From Cyprinodon diabolis (taxonomy: Eukaryota > Chordata > Actinopteri > Cyprinodontiformes > Cyprinodontidae), in NCBI GenBank assembly GCA_030533445.1, contig CM060076.1:7703501-7767500 (forward strand): a stretch of DNA of 64,000 bases, given 5' to 3'. The translations under genes were made by a program, and so were the position numbers. The notes under the pieces are model-generated. The model had not been told where the DNA came from. It saw only the letters and a list, made by a program, of their open reading frames with translations, and ran no database searches. The first letter of the stretch is position 1. The number at the start of each line of letters is the position of its first letter. Positions 35,880-46,630 of this stretch are shown one piece after another.

Positions 35880-36430
35880 TGCAGCTGGCAAGTCAGTATA
35901 CAGAGGACACTGGTTTAATATGTTGTTATTTCTTCAAAAGAACAGTCAGTGAGCTCTATGAAGGATCAAGCTACAATTGAAGTGACAGCTGGAACAGAAA
36001 ATGGATAGACAGTTCAGAATGGAGGTTCAGTAATATAATTTGCTGTAATGTGAGTTGTTTACTTTAAATTTTTATATCTTGTATGTTTCAAGAGATAGAG
36101 ATAGAGAGGGTTTTCAAGGAATTACAGACATGGTATGGAGATGTGCAGTTTGAAATGAGATTTTGCAGAATTTTGTTTCATCGTGTTGGTTGATGGAGAA
36201 CTCGTGTTAAGCATTTACATCATATGTTAAAGTTCTTGCCTCCACTATTAGTTTTTATCAACTGTCTTTCTTTTCCTAGAAATGTTTTTGACACCATTCA
36301 AAGATTTAAGAATTTTTATTTTTACTTCTTTAAGAGTGCAGCTATGGTATTTAAAGATGTTGTGATTTTTTCCCCGTTGCTTGGCTTTTACTGGTCCTTC
36401 TGCTACTCAGCTCTCAGTCAGTACGACCTC
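35880..36430. other. AT-rich sequence, nothing recognised
   Basis: No repeat or gene-like frame is supported apart from the LINE tail that follows. Confidence 0.35.
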
Positions 36431-36439
36431 GATCTTTAA

Positions 36440-36552
36440 ACTGGTAAAGTCTCTTTTCTTTGTCAACAATTGTCTCTATAAAGTGTCTTGAGATGATATG
36501 TGTTGTGAATTGGCGCGTTACAAAGAAACTGAATTAAAATTTAATTGAATTC
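36440..36552 (+). mobile_element. 3' tail of an L2-like LINE
   Basis: Contains TCTATAAAGTGTCTTGAGATGA, GTTGTGAATTGGCGCG and AAACTGAATTAAAATTTAATTGAATT, the typical 3' UTR end and (GAATT)n tail of a fish LINE. No coding part is attached. Confidence 0.6.
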
Positions 36553-36559
36553 TACAAAG

Positions 36560-37858
36560 CAATTTCAGTGAATCAACACCTTCTGTCAAACAATGGAAGC
36601 CTTTTGCGGAATCATCGTGGCAGTAATTGTACAGAGCGTTTGTTGAACCGTATGTGGGACACTCGTAGGAGAGTGTGGTAGGAGGAATTTATGATAAGAA
36701 TATGAAAATGTTGTTGCATGAGGCCTGTTGTCAGGGATTGGGCGTAGAAATGGTTGAAAATTTCAAACAAAAATCAATGGAAGGCAATAAAGAGTCGTCA
36801 GTACATATGGAAAGATAGCAATGTGTGTTAATAAACTCTAACTTAACTGATTAAAAAAAAAAAACAAGCTTTAAGCAAACTAGTGCAGTGAATGACAAAG
36901 GATGCCTTGTTTTAAGCCGTTCGTTACTATAGTCTTAATTGGCCGCGTTTCAGTCACTTCATCAAAGATGTTCTGTTGTCTGACTTCAGACACAAATATA
37001 TGTAAATAAGAACCCCTTAATTGGTAACAGGAGCTGCAGTTACAGTATCTGTTAGGAACAAAGTTGGACCCATCCTCATCGCTGTGGGACGTCACTGTTA
37101 GAAATGCGAATTGACTGGATCCTTTATTTTAGTGAGGGTTCATACAGACTGCTGTTTTCACCAGTTCAACCATAAACTAATTGATTGCTTTACATGTCTT
37201 ACAACATTTTTTCCTAATTTTTTCAGCACATACTGTAGTCTAGAGTTCTCTTGAAATTAGATAAACTTGCTGTTGTATTCAAAATGTTAAGAGAACAAAT
37301 CAATGTGAAGCTTAGAAAGTTCTCACAGCAATACAATGGTGAGAAGATGGTTCCTAGTGAGGACTTTATATTAGAAAAGCTTTTTACAGTTGTTTCAGGA
37401 CCACTGAGGCACAAAAGCATATCAAACCAAAATAAATCATTATGCTTATTATATATATTTTTTAAATGATGTTTAGCGCTTTGTCTCAAGAAAGTTATCA
37501 ATACCATTGATATGTCTCCTATTGTATCCTCCTCTTGTAATATATCATGTTCCACCTAAGAGATGTTGGGGGATTAGTACATCTGAAGATTTCTTGCACC
37601 TATAAACAACTCCAATCTTTGAAACTAAAAGGTAATTGAGTAGGATCTTAAAAGGTTGTGCCCCAATTTTATATGAAAAACATACCAGGACAAAAGGAAA
37701 AAGTAATATAAACATTTCTTGTCAAATTATCCTTATATCTAATAAATTTGTCTCAATTTTCATAAAATTTGGTAAACAGATTCTGTGCAGAGCAGTTATT
37801 TTTATAAGCAGTTTTATATATTTCTTGACATTTTTTTTTATCAGTTTAAATCTTAGTT
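36560..37858. other. AT-rich sequence, nothing recognised
   Basis: A-runs near 36856. The frame 37223-37555 (110 codons, minus) shows no domain. Confidence 0.4.
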
Positions 37859-37863
37859 AAACC

Positions 37864-38342
37864 TTTCACAGTCTTGGTTTTGTTATGTTTATTTAGAGTA
37901 TTCAGTTTTACTTTGCTCCTTGTTTTAGTGTTTAATTATTATTTTGTTGTTTTCTTGTTAGTTCCTGTCTTCCAGGTTTTCCATTTGTTGTCCTCTGCTG
38001 CCCTCTTGTGTCCTCTTTCCCTAGCTCTGTTTTCTGCTCTGTCCTCACCTGTTTCCAATCCTCTCGTTAGCCCTCTCTTTGTCTCTGTCCCCTTTAAAAG
38101 CCCTCCCTCTTCAGTTCCTGTTTGCTGGATCCTCGTCTAACGTCTGTCTGCTTACCTCGTCTCTCCCTGGCTCCTAGAGTTTGGTTTCTCCTGATGTCTC
38201 CTTGGTTCTGGTTTGTTTGTTATTTTTGTTGGATTTTGTGATTCCTGCCTCTGTACCTGTGGACCTCATTAAACCCACCTAAATTCACCTCTGCCTACTT
38301 GCCTCTGCTTTTGGGTCCTCAATCCAACACCAAATCGTGACA
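37864..38342 (+). mobile_element. Solo LTR, family A, plus orientation (479 bp)
   Basis: Starts TTTCACAGTCTTGG (the normal TGT has become TTT) and ends AATCGTGACA, with a perfect 5-bp duplication AAACC at 37859-37863 and 38343-38347. It matches the LTR at 45307-45784 in inverted orientation with about 10 differences in 478 bp. CCTTTAAAAGCC is a possible TATA-type box and CATTAAACCC a weak poly(A) signal. The frame 37874-38140 is an artefact of CT-rich LTR sequence. Confidence 0.92.
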
Positions 38343-38602
38343 AAACCATGCAGTTTATGAGCATTATGGCCGACCTCAATCAACAGAATTTCTCCTACAG
38401 AATTTTTGTTAGAAGCATTTCATGAAGCATGTTTTTTTTCTCCCCAGTTTGGCTTTATTTGATCTTCATTCATTAAGACTTCTGACAGTATATATTTTTT
38501 TTGCATTTAATATTTTTTAGCTTTTATTTTGGCAAGGGAGAGCAAATTGTCATGTGTCAAATGGCAGGTGTACAACTTGAAATCATGAATTGAGCCTTAG
38601 AG

Positions 38603-39741
38603 CAGGCTTATCAAACACACTTTTATATTGGATCGCCGTGGCATTATCAAGACTTTAAAAGGGCAATTTCTAATTGTGTGAAACAAATGTATAATAAATT
38701 CAGTTATATAAAGCAAACTACTCGGTTGTTACTGTCATTAATTTTAGGTTAGAAGATAAATAGAACTACTCACTAATCAATCTTTACAGGTGAAACACCA
38801 TGACATATTCAATAAAACACACATTTCTACAGTTTTTATCACATTTGAAAGAGAGAAAGACAATGCCACAGAAACCTTACTTTCAAGCACTATATTGGGA
38901 TGTATAGACACATATATGACACATATAAAGTTGATTCATTCTTGAAAAACATTGTTTTATATGGAATTAACACAATCATTTTCCTTCTCTAAAGGCCTTG
39001 GATTAGGTGCTGCTTGGCTTATGAAATCTAAGTCAACGTTCACACTGCAGCCTGAAGTGACCCGAATCCGATTTTTTTGGCCCATATGCGACCTGTATCT
39101 GATCTTTTCATGGCTGTCTGAACAACACAGACCCGATCTTTTCCAATGCGACCCAGTCTACTTGGCTATGTGGTCCTGAATCTAATACGAATCTGATCTG
39201 TTTTTAAATGCGACCTGTGTCTGAATGGCCAGGTCGCATTCATCCGACCTGTATGCCATTAATACCTGACAAAGGTCACTATTCTGGGTCTTGCTATGAA
39301 GAAGTGGCAAGAAAAACAACCATGGCGGACGATGATGCGGAGAGCAGTATTTATGCTTAACCATCTTGAAAAGATTGTGTTTTTATGTTTGGGATCGACC
39401 GCTAGATGCGATACTGGCACTACCATCCATGTTTACTTCCGTATACACAGAGCACGCTGGCCTGTGATGTCATTGCATCCTCTACTGCACATGCAGACTT
39501 TTGCGTTGTATGACTGAAGTTCACAGGAGATCACATACAAGTCGCATATATTTGGAAATGTGTACGGCATTGCAAAAAAATCGGATTTCACAAAAAAATC
39601 GGAATTGAGCAATAAGGCCTGCAATGTGAACGTAGCCAAAATCTCTAGTTTATGGCATAATATGTCATTTCATACCTAAAGACTGAATAAATAACAGTGA
39701 AGGGCCAGATTTGTCCCGCAGGCCCTTCAGTTTGACACATG
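38603..39741. mobile_element. Old hAT element with a nested MITE
   Basis: The left end CAGGCTTATCAAACACAC and the right end read inward CATGTGTCAAACTGAAGGGCC are the typical two ends of a fish hAT repeat. The flanks CCTTAGAG (38595-38602) and TCTTAGAA (39742-39749) match at 6 of 8 positions. It is interrupted by the MITE at 39032-39638, so the element itself is only about 530 bp. Decayed and non-coding. Confidence 0.6.
39032..39638. mobile_element. MITE with long inverted repeats, nested
   Basis: Left GTCAACGTTCACACTGCAGCC and right, inward, GGCTACGTTCACATTGCAGGCC form the ends. Inside, ATCCGATTTTTTTG words occur at both sides. AAATCTAA (39024-39031) and AAATCTCT (39639-39646) suggest an 8-bp duplication with two changes. 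The short frames at 38952-39639 lie in this element and are not genes. Confidence 0.65.
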
Positions 39742-39749
39742 TCTTAGAA

Positions 39750-40600
39750 GAAATGTTCTCCACTATTTGAGTGGATAAAATCTGTACTGATTTTATCAGT
39801 AAAAATTACAAATTTGCCCTTTAAATTGTTTTGATTTTAGAATTCTGTCTTTTGCTTTACTGCAGAACAAGTTTGTTTTTAATGCTCACTCAATGGTGTG
39901 TTTTGAGTTACCCTCTATGGGAAACATATTCTCCTCTCCTTTAATCATGCCCATAAGGTAGAACAGGGTGTCATGGGATGTGATGTTAATCCGTAACGTT
40001 GCATCGAGTGTTTCTCAGCAGTTAGTTTGCCACCAGCGCTGCTTTCCGAGGTCAGTTCTTTGTATTTTTAAGCACTTTTTGAGACCAGACAAACTTTAAT
40101 GAGCAAACTGAGAGACTTATAGAATGAAATATCCTGCTGAGACTTTTAGACGATAAACAACTCTGAGGTCTGATTTTTTTTTGTATTATTTTTGTTTCAT
40201 TTGTTTTACTTTTTTTTTAAAGAAAATACATTTCCAGATCTTAGATTTTCAAATAGAATTGTTTTCAGGTACAATTTTTGAAAAAATATTCTTACAGAAT
40301 TCTATATTTTCAGTTTTATTTTTTTCTGTTCTTCAGATTGAGTTTTAGGAAGTGCATTCTTTTTAAATTCAGTTTTACTGGTCACATTCTCTTCACTTCT
40401 GGGGCGGCCTTTCCTCTGGAAGGGACTGAAGACATTTCTGTTGGACTTTTGCAACAACACTGTATTTGTCAATGTGTGCATCAAGAACAGGCGTTTTTGT
40501 TTTTCCTGGCAGTAAGTTTCCTTTTCTGAATACATAGGCAACTATTATGTAGATTAAAAATGTAATTTATTAAGCTTCAAGCCACCTTTGGGGAAACTAG
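39750..40600. other. AT-rich sequence, nothing recognised
   Basis: No frame or repeat with support. T-rich runs near 40165-40225. Confidence 0.4.
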
Positions 40601-40609
40601 ACAGACATT

Positions 40610-40880
40610 GAGTTAGTTTATCCATATAACACATTTCAGTAAGAAGACAATTTCAAGTGCTCTACTTCAAAAAGAAGTAAAAGAGAAGTACATTGCAGTT
40701 ATAAGCAGATAATCAGTAATGAAATGATTGATAAGAAAATTAGTGTAAAGCAAGACTGCAAAACACTAACTGTTAATGTTGAGATATCACAGTCAAAGAC
40801 CAACAGTTTTCTGGGAGTTTGTTCCAGATTAGTGGAGCATAAGAACTAAAAGCTGGTTCTCCGTATTTGTTTCTTTAGTT
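40610..40880 (-). mobile_element. Older LINE 3' tail, same family as 30795-31510
   Basis: GTTTGTTCCAGATTAGTGGAGC matches GTTTGTTCCAGATCAGAGGAGC at 31056-31077, and TTTATCCATATAACACATTTCAGTAAGAAG with AAGTGCTCTAC matches the 3' UTR at 30800-30850. It is heavily decayed and non-coding, and is interrupted by the LINE that starts at 40881. Confidence 0.6.
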
Positions 40881-42965
40881 CAAAGTCAAAAAGTCAAAAA
40901 GCCTTTATTGTCATTATATACAGATACAATGAGATTTGGGACTTCCATAACAGCTACCGTGAAATTAAAAATAAAATAAAATATATAAAATATATAGATA
41001 TATTAAAAGGAAAATGAAAAGGAAATGTAAACAGTTACAAAAAATATATATAAATATATTAAAGGAAATGTAAACAGTGAAAAGGAAATGTAAACAGTGA
41101 AAAGGAAATGTAAACAGTACTGGCACAGATTGTGGGGGGGGGATAGTGCAAAACAGGTGTAAAGTGACCGACAGTGCAGGTCGGAGTTGAGGGGGGGCAA
41201 TGGCTTGGGGAATAATACAAACCAGGTGAAAAGTGTCCGTCAGTGCAGGTCGGAGTTAAGGGCGGCAATGGCTCGGGGGAAGAAACTGTTCTTGAGTCTG
41301 TTTGTCCTGATCCTCATTTGCCTGTAGCGCCTTCCAGAGGGCAACAGGTCAAACAGGGTGGAGCCAGGGTGGGAGCTGTCCTTGGAGATGGCCCTGGCTC
41401 TGCTGAGGCACCGGGTGGAGTAAATGTCTGCCAGGGAGGGGAGAGGGCGACCGATAATCCTCTGCGCCGCCTTTATCACCCTCTGCAGCCTCTCCCTGTC
41501 GGCAGCGGTGGAGCTGCCGAACCATACTATGATGCAGTAGGTCAGCAAGCTCTCGATGGAGGAGCGGTAGAAGGCCAGCAGCAGATCAGAGTTGAGGTTG
41601 TACCTTCTGAGGATTCTCAGGAAGTGTAACCCTTGCCGGGCCTTCTTGATGATGGTGGTGATGTTCTCTGACCAGGTGATGCGGTCAGAGATGTGGACGC
41701 CGAGGTATTTGACGCTGTGAACCCTCTCCACCTGCTCGCCGTTGATGAAGAAGGGGGCTGGCTCAGGGCTGTGCCTCCTGAAGTCTATGATGAGCTCGTT
41801 GGTTTTCTTGGTGTTCAGAGTCAGATTGTTCTCTGAGCACCAATCAGCCAGCTTCAGGACCTCCTCTCTGTAGGCGGCCTCGTCACCCCTGGAGATGAGA
41901 CCGACCACAGCGGTATCGTCGGCGTACTTGATGATCCGGTTGTGGTTGTGGATCGGTCTGCAATCGTGGGTGTAGAGGCAGAAGAGGACGGGGCTCAGCA
42001 CACAGCCCTGTGGGGAGCCGATGCTCAGCGTGCGGGTGGAGGAGAGGTGGGGGCCAACTCTCACAGCCTGGGGTCGGTCGGTCAGGAAGTTGTTAATCCA
42101 GGCACATGTGAGAGGGGGGAGTCCAAGGGAGCCCAGTTTGATGATGAGTCTGTCCGGGAGGATGGTGTTAAAGGCCGAGCTGTAATCCACAAAGAGCATC
42201 CGGACGTAGCTCTGCTGCTGCTCCAGGTGGTTCACAGCAGAGTGGAGAGCCACGGCAACGGCGTCTTCTGTGGAACGGTTGGCCCGGTATGCAAACTGTT
42301 GGGGATCCAGGTGTGGGGGGAGACAGTCCTTGATGTGCTGAAGAACCAGCTTCTCAAAGCACTTCATGATTACCGGAGTGAGGGCCACTGGGCGGTAATC
42401 GTTCAGGCTGGTGATGGCAGACTTCTTCGGCACCGGGATGATGGTGGAGGTTTTCAGGCGGGACAGAACGGTGGCTTGGGCCAAGGACAGGTTGAAGAGC
42501 CTGGTGAAGGTGGGGGCGAGCTCGCCCGCGCATGCTTTTAGCACCTTGCCAGGGACTCCGTCTGGGCCTGCGGCCTTCCTGGGGTTCACTGCCAGGAGCA
42601 CCTTCCTGACGTTTTGCTCCTGGACAGTGAGTGGGGGGGTGTCAGCGCTGGGTGGGGGAGGGGACAGGGCAGGGACAGGGGAGGGCCGCTGGGATTCTCC
42701 AAACCGAGCAAAGAAGCTGTTTAGCTCCTCTGACAGCTGTGCGCCCTGTTGTTCAGTTTGAACGACGCTGCCCCTGAAGTTGGTGATCTCCTGGATGCCC
42801 TGCCACACCTTACGGGTATTGTTACTGGACAGGTGGGACTCCAGCCGTTGCCTGTGGTCTGCTTTAGCCTCTTTGACCCCTCTCTTCAGCTCAGCTCTGG
42901 CAGCACTATACAGAGCTCTGTCTCCTGACCTGAAGGCGGCGTCACGGGCTCTAAGAAGGGAGGGA
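40881..42965 (-). mobile_element. 5'-truncated CR1/L2/Rex1-like LINE
   Basis: A single minus-strand insertion: ORF2 part at 41240-42965, then a 3' UTR with a 20-bp motif (AAGGAAATGTAAACAGTGAA) repeated three to four times at about 41060-41117. It ends ATGACAATAAAGGCTTTTTGAC with a second TTTTTGAC unit at 40881-40905. Such AATAAAG plus short tandem ends are typical of this clade. The 5' end is at about 42965, where the frame meets a stop, so endonuclease and N-terminus are missing. No convincing target duplication was found. Confidence 0.85.
41240..42965 (-). CDS. LINE reverse transcriptase, partial
   Basis: The open frame covers 522 codons after a GTG at 42808 and continues in frame upstream to about 42965 without an ATG, so there is no true start: the gene is 5'-truncated. 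Counting from 42808, residues about 75-95 hold the KAAGPDGVPGKVL block and 135-160 the LNDYRPVALTPVIMKCFEKL block. FVDYSSAFN has catalytic D208, SPQGCVLSPVLF is at 265-276 and KYADD at 294-298 has the catalytic pair. DWCSENNLTLNTKKT follows. The C-terminus (RIRTNRLKNSFFPRAIAALNS) is typical of the fish family. The product would copy its own RNA at a nicked target, but without an endonuclease this copy cannot move alone. The frame is undamaged, so the insertion is fairly young. Confidence 0.9.
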
Positions 42966-43108
42966 GTTCTTATTAGTCAATCATTTTTAAAATCTAAAGG
43001 TCACTTTCCCAGAACATTAACCTCCAGACTCATTTCTTTCTTGAACTACGAAGTGGTTTCCAGAGTCCATACAGCTATTCTTCTGTGGTTCCAGTGTACC
43101 TTCTTATA

Positions 43109-43797
43109 GGTCTTGGGGCAACAATCAGACACCTAAAGCCTTTTTTTGTATCCACTGCATAAAGTTGTTTTTTGCCACTTAACCCTGAAATTGTCCTTCA
43201 GTTCAGGATAATATCCAAATACTCAAAGTATGATAAGAAAGGGATGAAGTCTAATGGATTCGAAAGCCTTTACAACCCAATCTATGGATTCTAGTCTCAC
43301 AAATATGTCTTAAATTTGTTCAAAGATGTCTCAGGTGTTGTTCCAGTGCAGAGCCTTTATTTTACTGTCGTGAATTTTCTGGAAAACAAACATCATTCTG
43401 AGCTTATCTTTCCAATAGATGCTTTTTGTGCTTTTGATCTTTTTTCTTTTAAAGTGGATCGTTATAAGTACTTGGCAAATAGTCTCTGAAGAGAACAACT
43501 GATAAAGCCTTCTGAACCAAAACACTGCATATTTGCACCATATATATGTAATGCTCTGAACTTCAATATAAATACGTTTTTTTGCACAATGTTTTTTTCT
43601 TTCTCCATTATGAATCTCCTTACAGGCTCAGGATGAATCCATTAGTCTTCATCCCTTTCTTATCTTACTTGGAGTATTTGGATATTATCCTGAACTGAAG
43701 AACAATTTCAGGGTTAAATGGCATTAACCTTACAACTTTACCCTGTGGATCCAAAAAAAAAGGCTTTAGGTGTCTGATTGTTGCTCCAAGACCTATG
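43109..43797. repeat. Imperfect inverted repeat, 160-bp arms
   Basis: Arms 43109-43264 and 43632-43797 are reverse complements at roughly 85-90%. GGTCTTGGGGCAACAATCAGACACCTAAAGCC on the left pairs with its complement at the right, and CAGTTCAGGATAATATCCAAATACTC and AAGAAAGGGATGAAG recur likewise. The loop is about 370 bp. Part of the loop (43481-43580) recurs as a direct repeat to the right (see the next entry). It may be a foldback transposon or a local palindromic duplication. Confidence 0.75.
43481..43580. repeat. Direct repeat unit, copy 1
   Basis: GTCTCTGAAGAGAACAACTGATAAAGCCTTC and the following 70 bp recur at 43797-43823 joined to 45164-45232, where the second copy is split by the hAT element. 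Shared words are CTGATAAA, GAACCAAAACACTGC, TTTGCACCATATATAT and AATGCTCTGAACTT. Confidence 0.8.
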
Positions 43798-43823
43798 AGT
43801 CTCTGCTGAGAACATCTGATAAA

Positions 43824-45155
43824 CAGTGGCGGCCGACCCATAGGGGGCGCTGGGGCACCGCCCTCCCTGATAAGAAGAGAGAAACGTAAAATATATTTTT
43901 AGAAATTAACTCATAAATGTCAGTTTTACTCTCTAGAGTGTGTACCTATAAGCAAAACAAATTATATAAACTACATTTCCCTATCTGCTGTCATTAATTT
44001 GTGGATTTCCACAGACAGACTCCTACCGTCTCTGTTCTGGGGGCTGTGATCAGACAGCCCCACATTTGCAGAGAATCTGTCAATCATGTACTATTGCTAG
44101 GTGAATTTAATGGCCAATCAGCGTCTCTGAACTTTATGGTCTTGGGGCTCTGAAAATACTGCACTTTAACAGGCTTCTGAACCCAAGCGCAGGTGCAGAC
44201 AATTAGAGGGACGATGGCGAACGTAACGAACGAGATGCAGCTTCCACCAAATTCGGTGAGATCCTTATTTATCTACCCATTTGTCAGAAGAACATCCCTG
44301 TTGTAGGGTAGGAAAATTTCATGTCATGGTTATTGTGACTGTGACGAATCCACATCCTCTAACTTTGCGCGCCACACACACATTCCTGTTATACTGTGTT
44401 TGTGAGGACCAATACGCTCGCGCTGAGCCCATTAGCTCCATTAACTCAAAACACACAAGCTGTTCCTGGTTACCTGCTGGCGTATTGAGGATGCACACTT
44501 AATATTTCAGTGGGGTTAGCCGTGTGTGTGGGGGGGTGTGGGTGTGTGTCTGTGTATGTGTGTATGCTACGGGGACTTGTCATCTTCAGTCTGGCTGCGT
44601 CTTTGCTGGGTTCAAACCCAGTTTGGTGTAATTGAATAAGTCAATGAATCTGTGTAAAATAATTAAGTTGTAAAAATTATTTGTTTTTGTACATCAATTG
44701 TTTGTGGAGGTAATATATGGACAAAACTGATTAATGAGAAGAAATCAGAAATAAGAGAGCCTGTAGGGGCTTAAACTATTTAATGAGGGCTGTGGGAAGA
44801 AAAGCGGCCATTTTTGTTTTCTGTTTCTTTGTTACATTGCTGGTAACTGGAGGGAGGCTGAGGCCCAGAGGATCTTGTACATGTTTAGTTTCTTTTGCAC
44901 CCTGTTTTGAGTTTTTGAGCACAATAAATCACCAACACCGGTAACCCGACTGAGCCTGGATTCCTGGAGGCCAAAGAACCCCGTCACAGTGACCCAAATC
45001 ATCACTGTTACTGTTATTATATAGTAAATTAAATCATTACTGTTAAATTGTATGTATTGTCCAATTGTTTATTTGAATTCTTATTCCGGATTAGTTGGAG
45101 ACATACACTAGGCTATATCAGCCCCACCAAAAATATTTTTCACCAGCGGCCACTG
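43824..45155. mobile_element. hAT element carrying an internal LTR (1332 bp)
   Basis: Ends CAGTGGCGGCC and, inward from the right, CAGTGGCCGC. The flanks are a perfect 8-bp duplication, CTGATAAA at 43816-43823 and 45156-45163. The target site is part of the direct repeat whose empty version is at 43495-43510. A second copy in reverse orientation begins at 63805. Positions 44340-44988 look like a solo LTR with its own 5-bp duplication, so the hAT itself is only about 680 bp and non-autonomous. Confidence 0.9.
44340..44988 (+). mobile_element. Solo LTR inside the hAT element (649 bp)
   Basis: Starts TGTGACGAATCC and ends CCCCGTCACA, so the ends are inverted TGTGACG. The flanks are GTGAC at 44335-44339 and 44989-44993. 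CACAATAAATCACC near 44920 is a poly(A) signal in plus orientation, about 65 bp from the end, as in the other LTRs here. A (TG)n-rich stretch lies at about 44520-44570. The left flank GTGACTGTGACG is itself repetitive, so the left border could be shifted. The same junction (GTCAC then TGTGACGGGG) exists in the copy at 63977. Confidence 0.7.
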
Positions 45156-45306
45156 CTGATAAAGCCTTCGGAACCAAAACACTGCGTGTTTGCACCATAT
45201 ATATTTAATGCTCTGAACTTTCATATAAATCTTTTTTTTCCCTCTTTCTCCCACACTGTTTACATATGATCACAAAACGAAATACTGTTTTTTTTTATAT
45301 ACTCTG

Positions 45307-45784
45307 TGTCACGGTTTGGTGTTGGATTGAGGACCCAAAAGCAGAGGCAAGTAGGCAGAGGTGAACTTAGGTGGGTTTAATGAGGTTCACAGGTACAGAG
45401 ACAGAAATCAAAAATCCAACAAAAATAACAAACAAACCAGAACCAAGGAGACATCAGGGGAAACCAAACACTAGGAGCCAGGGAGAGACGAGGTAAGCAG
45501 ACAGACGTTAGACAAGGATCCAGCAAACAGGAACTGAAGAGGGAGGGCTTTTAAAGGGGACAGAGACAAAGAGAGGGCTAGCGAGAGGATTGGAAACAGG
45601 TGAGGACAGAGCAGAAAACAGAGCTAGGGAAAGAGGACACAAGAGGGCAGCAGAGGACAACAAATGGAAAACCTGGAAGACAGGAACTAACAAGAAAACA
45701 ACAAAATAATAATTAAACACTAAAACAAGGAGCAAAGTAAAACTGAATACTCTAAATAAACATAACAAAACCAAGACTGTGACA
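45307..45784 (-). mobile_element. Solo LTR, family A, minus orientation (478 bp)
   Basis: Begins TGTCACGG and ends CTGTGACA, with a perfect 5-bp duplication CTCTG at 45302-45306 and 45785-45789. It is about 98% identical, inverted, to the copy at 37864-38342. The minus-strand frame (45508-45798) equals the one in the other copy and is a by-product of the LTR. Confidence 0.93.
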
Positions 45785-45789
45785 CTCTG

Positions 45790-46630
45790 TGCATACAAAA
45801 TTACAATTAAAGTTGTCTAAGTCTAACGTCCTGCATCGTCTTTACTACACATACAACAGTCTTAATCACTGAGATTAACAGGTTATAAAATTAGTTAATC
45901 TAGAACATACTTTTCAGAATATCTTTAAAAACGTAGGGGGAAACAATACCTATCATATATGTGTTTCTGTCTGGTGTTTTGTCTCTTAAACTTGTTTGCT
46001 CTCAGCCCGAAGCCTCACTGCTTCTATTGGCCTAAAACCCCTGTGTCTACTTCGACTCCTCACCAGTAATTACTGATACCATGCTGTGTGGCAGTCAGAG
46101 AAAGCCTGGAGAATGCATAATCCAAGTTGGTTAGCAGCAGTTTGTGTGAGTGTGCTTCAGTGGTGCTTGATGTGCTGAGAGCTTGATTTGGAACCCGTCT
46201 TTTCATTTTCTAAAGGGATTGAGTAAAGAGAAGGAGAAGAGTGTGCAGCAGTCAATTCAGGGTAGATGACAAAGAAACCCTCTGAAAGTATGAGGGTGGA
46301 AGAAGGCCTAATTAGGAGCTCTGGGTCCCAGATTTTATTTCTGGTTTTACTTTACTCTGAATAATCTCTTCAAATGTTCACATTACATTAAAGCATAAAA
46401 AACCCAACAATGCCTGGATATTGTTGACAACACCCTAACGTCTTCTGTTAATTGTGCTTTATAAGTAAATGTGACTTATATATTAACAACCTTTGCATAA
46501 AAAGGATCCTCTCCTGAGATCTTTGCAAGGCTTCAGGGTTCAGAAACTCCTATTACAAATAGTTAATATATTATCTGAGGGCATATTCTCATGAATTTTT
46601 GTATATCCCTTCTTACTGTTCCTAAATAAG
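45790..46630. other. Unique sequence, nothing recognised
   Basis: No repeats or frames with support. Confidence 0.4.

Noticed and set aside
37874..38140. Hydrophobic 88-codon frame, repeated at 45508-45798
   Set aside because: Present only because both sites carry the same CT-rich solo LTR.
41942..42761. Long plus-strand frames opposite the LINE
   Set aside because: They are antisense shadows of the reverse-transcriptase gene, sharing its GC-rich codon pattern, and have no domain of their own.
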